Origin: an uncultured Lachnospiraceae bacterium | GTDB lineage: Bacteria > Bacillota > Clostridia > Lachnospirales > Lachnospiraceae | DNA length: 47,651 nucleotides | Assembly (NCBI GenBank): GCA_947169235.1 | Contig: CAMVOY010000013.1 | Coordinates: forward strand, 1-47,651 | Direction of reading: 5' to 3' | In this document: piece after piece, positions 43,258 to 47,651 of the stretch | Layout: each line of letters opens with the position of its first letter | Numbering within the stretch: position 1 is the stretch's first letter | The notes under the pieces: model-generated | Told to the model about the DNA's origin: nothing | Seen by the model: only the letters and a program-made list of their open reading frames with translations | Databases searched by the model: none | Made by a program: the position numbers and the translations under genes

Positions 43258-44118
43258 TCAGCAGTTCCCTTCATATACATGTGGAATGTAGTCTCTGGCT
43301 ATATCTGCGAGACGATAGACAGTCTCGACCGGAGTAGGCTTACGATCCGAATACTTACTCCTCGGAAAGAATCTGGATACATGAAGCGGAATATCTTTTC
43401 CGCTTCTTTTTATAAGATCCGAAATATATGAGGCGATAGATCTCATCTCGTCTTCACTGTCATTTTCACCCGGGATTATCAATGTGGTGAGCTCTATGTG
43501 CGAGTAGTTTAATGCCCGCTCTATAAAATCAGATGTCACTGCAAAATTGCCATGCAGGACATGAGCATAATAATCCCTGTCATATGACTTTAGATCTATA
43601 TTCATCGCATCTATATACGGTCCGAGTTCATCGAGTATACTTCGACTCGTACTGCCGTTAGTAACAAGCACGGTCTTCATCCCCTCCAAACGAATAAGCT
43701 TTGCAGTCTCAAGTACATATTCATAATTGATAAGGGGCTCATTATATGTGAATGCGATCCCTATATTTCCCTGCGACCGATATTGATGACATATGGCAAC
43801 GAGCTCTGCCGGGGTGTAATCATTTGTTTCCGGTGTTTCTCTTCCATCAGCCATTGATATCTCGACGTTTTGGCAAAACGGACATGCAAGATTACATCCA
43901 AACCCTCCCACGGATACAATACTGCTTCCGGGATAAAAATGGTACAGAGGCTTTTTCTCTATCGGATCAAATGCAAGAGCTGTAACCTTTCCATAGTTTA
44001 ACGATATGTTTTTCCCATCCTTGTTCATCCGCGCGTGGCAAAACCCGGTCTGTCCCTCGGACAACCGGCATCTGTGAAAGCATATTTCGCATGTTATTTT
44101 TTCGCCATTATCACTCAT
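43258..44118 (-). CDS. amrS: AmmeMemoRadiSam-type radical SAM enzyme
   Basis: This 286-residue radical SAM protein matches AmrS. The N-terminal region has paired cysteines (TCEICFHRC, then TGFCHARMN). The cluster-binding motif is C75-x3-C79-x2-C82 in GFGCNLACPFCQN. TYNEPLINYEYV and VTNGSTSRSIL follow, and the protein ends in Cys. The usual partner genes (AMMECR1 and Memo) are not in the window. Its start overlaps the DUF2344 gene by 8 bases, with GGTGA before the ATG, so the two are co-translated. The reaction is unknown. Confidence 0.88.
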   Translation of the reverse strand: MSDNGEKITCEICFHRCRLSEGQTGFCHARMNKDGKNISLNYGKVTALAFDPIEKKPLYHFYPGSSIVSVGGFGCNLACPFCQNVEISMADGRETPETNDYTPAELVAICHQYRSQGNIGIAFTYNEPLINYEYVLETAKLIRLEGMKTVLVTNGSTSRSILDELGPYIDAMNIDLKSYDRDYYAHVLHGNFAVTSDFIERALNYSHIELTTLIIPGENDSEDEMRSIASYISDLIKRSGKDIPLHVSRFFPRSKYSDRKPTPVETVYRLADIARDYIPHVYEGNC

Positions 44119-44854
44119 GTTTATCACCACTTTTAAACCACATCTGTAACCTGTGAACCTGATAACTCCACGGCTTGGGTTCATGATTACAATAGCCAAA
44201 AAATGTATCTATGACCTGCTCGGGTTTTACCGTATTTTCACTGCTTGTGGGGAGCATTAAAAATATACTGTCCCCCTTGTATACAGGATGTAATATCGGG
44301 AGTTTCTCACCGATCATTTTTTCAAAATCATCCTGTTCAAATGCATGAAAAATAACAGCAGGTTTTAAGTCAATTTCCTTCTCTGATTTCTTTGTTTTTT
44401 TAGTTATTATTATGCTGTCCTGAGACAAAAACTCTTCAAATCTTTTCTTATAATTATCAGGAAATGCATCACCCGTTTTTGCGGTTATCATATATGCGGA
44501 ACGATCAAGCAGGGACATGGAATTTTTAAATCCTTCCGGCATGCGTTCGATCTCTGTTATAAATACCTCATCCGTAAGAGCATCATTGAGCTTCTGCATG
44601 ATCACTTCAGGCTCTGCTTCACCGGGGACGAACTCCACATCGATATAGTCTCCGTCCGTCGTTGCTCCGACTCCAAGAGGAGCCGCAAAGCTCATCAGCT
44701 GATGAGGTGAGTAGCCCTGCGAGTACGCCACATCAAGACCTGCCCTGCGAATAGCCTTCTGGAAAAACCTCATCAGATCCAGATGCCCTATAAAGCGCAC
44801 TGAGCCTGTTTTGGTAAATCTCATCCTGGTCTTATAGCGTGCTGCCTGCTCCAT
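44111..44854 (-). CDS. DUF2344/TIGR03936 radical-SAM-associated protein
   Basis: This 247-residue protein matches the radical-SAM-associated DUF2344 family: YKTRMRFTKTGSVRFIGHLDLMRFFQKAIRRAGLD, GYSPHQLMSFAAPLGVG and DGDYIDVEF. Normally it sits beside or is fused to a TIGR03960 radical SAM protein and near an RNase G gene. Here it lies between larB and amrS instead. The start at 44854 has GGAGG 6 bases upstream; an ATG at 44872 is too near its site. Confidence 0.87.
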   Translation of the reverse strand: MEQAARYKTRMRFTKTGSVRFIGHLDLMRFFQKAIRRAGLDVAYSQGYSPHQLMSFAAPLGVGATTDGDYIDVEFVPGEAEPEVIMQKLNDALTDEVFITEIERMPEGFKNSMSLLDRSAYMITAKTGDAFPDNYKKRFEEFLSQDSIIITKKTKKSEKEIDLKPAVIFHAFEQDDFEKMIGEKLPILHPVYKGDSIFLMLPTSSENTVKPEQVIDTFFGYCNHEPKPWSYQVHRLQMWFKSGDKHE

Positions 44855-44935
44855 ATCTATCCTCCATGCCACCTCGAAAGCAGCATCTCTTGCTCAAGTA
44901 ATCTGTCAAACGCTCTCTACCGGCGTCTATTATGG

Positions 44936-45607
44936 CTACCTCGTCGCTAACCGATTTATCTGCGTAGCTATATATCCCGCGCCATATCCGTTATCAATAT
45001 TTACCACTGACACTCCGTTAGCGCAGGAATTGATCATCGTAAGCAGCGCTGACAGTCCGTTCAAGCTCGCACCATATCCAACTGATGTCGGTACGGCGAT
45101 GATAGGATTCTTCACCTGCCCACCGAGAACGCTCGCAAGCGCTCCCTCCATCCCGGCTACTGCGATAACACAGTTCGCTCTCCTGATATCATCTACCTTA
45201 TCCATCAGGCGATGGAGTCCGCTCACACCTATATCAAAATACCTTTCCACATGGCATCCGAAAAACTCCGCCGTCTGCGCAGCCTCCTCAGCGACAGGTA
45301 TATCAGCGGTCCCGGCTGAGCACACAGCCACCTCACCTACCTGCTCCATAGGCTCATCTGCCGCTTTTAGGATACGAGACACCTTATCATACGTCACACC
45401 CGGTATCTCCTTTTTTACAAGCTCATACTGATGTTCAGACGCCCTCGTACCGAAAACTCTTTTCTCTCTGTCATAAACAGCCTTAAAGATCTCTACAAGA
45501 TGCGTATCCTGCTTTCCCTCACAAAAGATCACCTCGGGGAACCCGGTTCTATCTTCCCTGTCGGTATCAGGCTTGGCAAAACCCATCTCATCATACGTTC
45601 CCTTCAT
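44936..45607 (-). CDS. larB: Nickel-pincer cofactor carboxylase/hydrolase LarB
   Basis: This 223-residue protein matches LarB, an AIR-carboxylase-like enzyme that carboxylates and hydrolyses nicotinic-acid adenine dinucleotide in the first step of nickel-pincer cofactor synthesis. FPEVIFCEGK, VCSAGTADIPVAEEA, GVSGLHRL, VIAVAGMEGALASVLGG and IAVPTSVGYGAS fit the family. It has a promoter at 45637-45665 and GGGAGG before the ATG. larC (split) lies about 7 kb away. larA and larE are not present in the window. Confidence 0.92.
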   Translation of the reverse strand: MKGTYDEMGFAKPDTDREDRTGFPEVIFCEGKQDTHLVEIFKAVYDREKRVFGTRASEHQYELVKKEIPGVTYDKVSRILKAADEPMEQVGEVAVCSAGTADIPVAEEAAQTAEFFGCHVERYFDIGVSGLHRLMDKVDDIRRANCVIAVAGMEGALASVLGGQVKNPIIAVPTSVGYGASLNGLSALLTMINSCANGVSVVNIDNGYGAGYIATQINRLATR

Positions 45608-45636
45608 AGCCCGGCCTCCCTTTCGTTTATGCGCCC

Positions 45637-45665
45637 ATTATACAGCAAAAGCCCTGCTTTCGCAA
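45637..45665 (-). promoter_or_regulatory. larB promoter overlapping a terminator hairpin
   Basis: On the minus strand TTGCGA (45660-45665) and TATAAT (45637-45642) are separated by 17 bases. The spacer and the -35 lie inside the hairpin that ends the preceding gene. Confidence 0.65.
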
Positions 45666-45672
45666 GGCTTTT
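45646..45672 (-). terminator. Terminator of the SseB-like gene
   Basis: On the minus strand AAAGCC-T-TGC and GCA-G-GGCTTT pair around a GAAA loop, followed by TTTTGCTG. It lies about 20 bases after the stop codon at 45690. Confidence 0.65.
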
Positions 45673-45689
45673 TTGCGTCGAACTGATCC

Positions 45690-46790
45690 TCATTCACTTA
45701 TCCCGTCTTCCCTCATATTGACGAGGATTTCCAGCATTCTCTTGACTACATCTATCGGAAACTCCACCGGACTCGTAAACGCGTTGATCACGATCCCCGA
45801 CAGCTCCTTCTCATCATACAGCAGCGTGTACTCGAGCACCTGCTTCAGTTTCATCGGGATTATCGAAAAGCTCTTTGCATATTCCTTGACGATCACCCAC
45901 TCCGCTGTAAATATCGGAAAGAAAAATCTCCCGGAGTTCTCCAGAATATCAGGTTTTAGATTAACCTCTTCATCCGATCCCGAAATATGCGCCGCCATCG
46001 GGACCCAAAGTGTATCAGTACTCAAAAAAGCGAACAACTGGGCAAAGCTTTTCTCACTTGGATCCTCGAGATATACCTTTACCACTTTTTCAAACAGTTG
46101 CTCACCTAATAACTTCTCTGATTCAGCCTCTCTCAGATCATCAAACTCTGCATTGCACACGATACCGTAATCATTTTCAGGTGATCTCTCATCAAGAAAA
46201 AGCGATATCTTTCCATCCATATCCACTTCTCTCATGCAGACCATATCATGCTCATGATACCCGTATTCTTTATACGATTCGTCTAAGAGTTCACCGATAA
46301 CAAACATCTCCGTAATACCCTCAAGTCGAACCCGGACACACTCACCCTTTTCTTTGCCTTTTTTTCTGAGGATGACCATCACATCATCAGGATTATAATA
46401 ATCCCTCAGATGATCCAGATCCTTCCGATCACGAAGGCCCTCATTCCCATCAGACTCATAGCGGCTTACTGTCTTCAGCTTCTTTTCAAAGCGGGCAGCG
46501 ATACGTTTATCGATATGCTCAAACCTCGCATCCTCGATTGCCCCGATACGTACAAAGGAACGGACCTCATCATTTCCCTGCGCAATACTGATATCCTCGC
46601 CGTCCTTCTTGCATGCACAGAGGATCTCCACGGTGAGTCCTGCCTGGTGATCTATATACCCATAAGTCAGTACGGCGTTAGCCTCTCTCACACCCGGAAA
46701 CTCCCGCAACGCTCTCCTGAACGTATCAGTCATATCAAAAAGACAGAACTTCTTATAAACCTCCCGAAATCCGACCTTCGAATACTTCAT
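45690..46790 (-). CDS. SseB-domain protein of unknown function
   Basis: This 366-residue cytoplasmic protein is rich in acidic and basic residues. I do not recognise the N-terminal 220 residues; they contain a conserved-looking region (GITEMFVIGELLDES). The C-terminal part (about 235-355) resembles an SseB N-terminal domain: FAQLFAFLSTDTLWVPMA, LKPDILENSGRFFFPIFT and AFTSPVEFPIDVVKRML. A GGGAGGGG site precedes the ATG. It lies between a DUF1653 gene and larB and shares their direction. The function is unknown. Confidence 0.68.
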   Translation of the reverse strand: MKYSKVGFREVYKKFCLFDMTDTFRRALREFPGVREANAVLTYGYIDHQAGLTVEILCACKKDGEDISIAQGNDEVRSFVRIGAIEDARFEHIDKRIAARFEKKLKTVSRYESDGNEGLRDRKDLDHLRDYYNPDDVMVILRKKGKEKGECVRVRLEGITEMFVIGELLDESYKEYGYHEHDMVCMREVDMDGKISLFLDERSPENDYGIVCNAEFDDLREAESEKLLGEQLFEKVVKVYLEDPSEKSFAQLFAFLSTDTLWVPMAAHISGSDEEVNLKPDILENSGRFFFPIFTAEWVIVKEYAKSFSIIPMKLKQVLEYTLLYDEKELSGIVINAFTSPVEFPIDVVKRMLEILVNMREDGISE

Positions 46791-46843
46791 AAACTCCCCT
46801 CCCGAAACAGAACCCCAGTCGTGAAAAAACTCGTTTTATCATG

Positions 46844-47125
46844 TCACTTCACAATCTCCTCGAACCGATACTTCTGCTTCACATTCGGATATTTTTCTCT
46901 GTCAACCTCACTCATAAACATCTCAATAGGTCTGGCATATATTCTCTTATTCCCATACAGTGCCTGATAGATAACCAGTATCTCTCCTGTTTCCGTGTGC
47001 TCCGCATAATCAACAATTCGATACGTGTACACACCCTGCTCTCTCTCTTCATCCGAAATCATTTCTCGTTTGAAGTGCTGAACGATCGAATCAATCGGAA
47101 ATCTGAAATCTTTATTTCTATCCAT
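46844..47125 (-). CDS. DUF1653 domain-containing protein
   Basis: This 93-residue protein matches DUF1653: [46 protein letters not shown] and [12 protein letters not shown]. The fold is a small beta barrel. Its role is unknown, though members often sit near nucleic-acid enzymes. The start at 47125 follows GGAGGAATC; a longer frame starts at 47155 but lacks a ribosome-binding site. Confidence 0.88.
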   Translation of the reverse strand: MDRNKDFRFPIDSIVQHFKREMISDEEREQGVYTYRIVDYAEHTETGEILVIYQALYGNKRIYARPIEMFMSEVDREKYPNVKQKYRFEEIVK

Positions 47126-47172
47126 GATTCCTCCGGTTTTTCCATGAAATAGCATACTTTTGCTCTAAGCTC

Positions 47173-47651
47173 TCACCAGTACTTTGATACCATCTTATCT
47201 GCCTCAGCACGGGAAACCCCTAATGATGAGACTACCTGCTCAACAGCATCTATAGAGGACCCTCCAAAGCCCTTACACATGTTTACAAGCATTTGTATTC
47301 CTTCCTCGCGGCCCTCCTCGCGGCCCTCCTCGCGGCCCTCCTCGCGGCCTTCTTCACGGCCTTCTTCACGGCCTTCCTCACGGCCTTTAGCCTCACTGGC
47401 TTCAATATCATCTTTCATGAACTCTCTCAATGCCGGTCCCATCATATCGTTTTCCCTCCTTACTTCTTCAAACATATCCCTGTTTGCCAACAGCGACACC
47501 TCAAGGACTGCGTCAGCATTTTCCTTGTCATCCTTTTCGGTGATCGCCGAACTGAAATCCATAAATCGTTTTATGTCATCCGCTGAAGCGCCTCTCGCAA
47601 GCACCTTCATTACAGTATGTGCCTCGTCGAGCATCGACGTCACGACAATCC
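47173..47651 (-). CDS. Rpn/PD-(D/E)XK-type protein, C-terminal part (cut by window edge)
   Basis: The reading frame runs without a stop to the window edge, so only about 158 C-terminal residues are seen. The sequence TSMLDEAHTVMKVLARGAS, a helical region and seven tandem REEG units followed by a short helical end are typical of Rpn-family or PD-(D/E)XK transposase-like proteins. These have an N-terminal nuclease, which would lie outside the window. A GTG at 47643 is not a credible start because the frame continues upstream. Confidence 0.75.
   Translation of the reverse strand, partial: IVVTSMLDEAHTVMKVLARGASADDIKRFMDFSSAITEKDDKENADAVLEVSLLANRDMFEEVRRENDMMGPALREFMKDDIEASEAKGREEGREEGREEGREEGREEGREEGREEGIQMLVNMCKGFGGSSIDAVEQVVSSLGVSRAEADKMVSKYW
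47299..47382 (-). repeat. 12-bp tandem repeat encoding seven REEG units
   Basis: Seven 12-base units each encode Arg-Glu-Glu-Gly. The units nearest the C-terminus (lowest coordinates) are identical or nearly so; others have C/T changes at wobble sites. In-frame expansion and contraction is expected. Confidence 0.9.

Noticed and set aside
47299-47382. Possible CRISPR array
   Set aside because: The repeats are 12 bases, contiguous, without spacers, and in frame within a coding region.

Overview
The window looks like a chromosomal piece of a motile, Gram-positive anaerobe of the Lachnospiraceae (Clostridia), close to Butyrivibrio-type organisms. The evidence is the gene repertoire: a clostridial Tad/Flp pilus locus with DUF5702- and DUF6382/FHA-type proteins, a DUF6240-like gene beside flagellin and fliS, several HD-GYP proteins, DUF1653, an SseB-like protein and an Rpn-type protein with REEG repeats. 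Ribosome-binding sites are strong AGGAGG types and most promoters fit a sigma-A consensus. There is no rRNA or tRNA gene, so the genus cannot be fixed. Genes are tightly packed and no gene-free stretch exceeds 300 bases.

Region 1 (about 1-8124, minus strand) is one tightly spaced seven-gene unit. It reads response regulator with a SARP-like output domain, STAS anti-sigma antagonist, membrane SpoIIE/PP2C phosphatase, a dicarboxylate symporter with an N-terminal RsbW-like domain, then a DltA-like adenylating enzyme, a carrier protein and an MBOAT acyltransferase. It appears to join a partner-switching signalling module to a cell-surface acylation pathway. This is the most unusual arrangement in the window.

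Region 2 (8231-18477, plus strand) is a Tad (type IVc) pilus operon: prepilin peptidase, TadZ-like, TadA/CpaF ATPase, TadB and TadC platform proteins, Flp pilin, a TadG-like protein, a TadE-like protein with a Cys/His-rich tail, a second prepilin peptidase, a small TadE/F pseudopilin and an FHA protein. It diverges from region 1 across a shared 264-base intergenic region. A Phd/YefM-RelE/ParE toxin-antitoxin pair follows (18494-19124).

Region 3 (19147-31807) concerns motility and c-di-GMP signalling. A candidate sigma-D promoter precedes a DUF6240-like gene, flagellin and fliS. Around these are a degenerate HD-GYP protein, a secreted subtilisin with a large insertion, an intact HD-GYP receptor, a GH25 lysozyme-like lipoprotein and a divergent flagellin-like protein.

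Region 4 (31942-42628) holds a DHH phosphoesterase and a long minus-strand operon. That operon encodes a propeller-sensor/HD-GYP receptor, a polyprenyl-phosphate sugar transferase, a frame-disrupted larC (nickel-pincer cofactor), a cytosolic ParB-like/BMP fusion, a metallophosphoesterase and a spermidine-synthase-like methyltransferase. A CmpB-family membrane protein is read divergently from an overlapping promoter.

Region 5 (42736-47651) contains a CinA C-terminal-type amidase, a larB-DUF2344-AmrS operon, an SseB-domain protein, a DUF1653 protein and the 3' part of an Rpn-type gene cut by the window edge.
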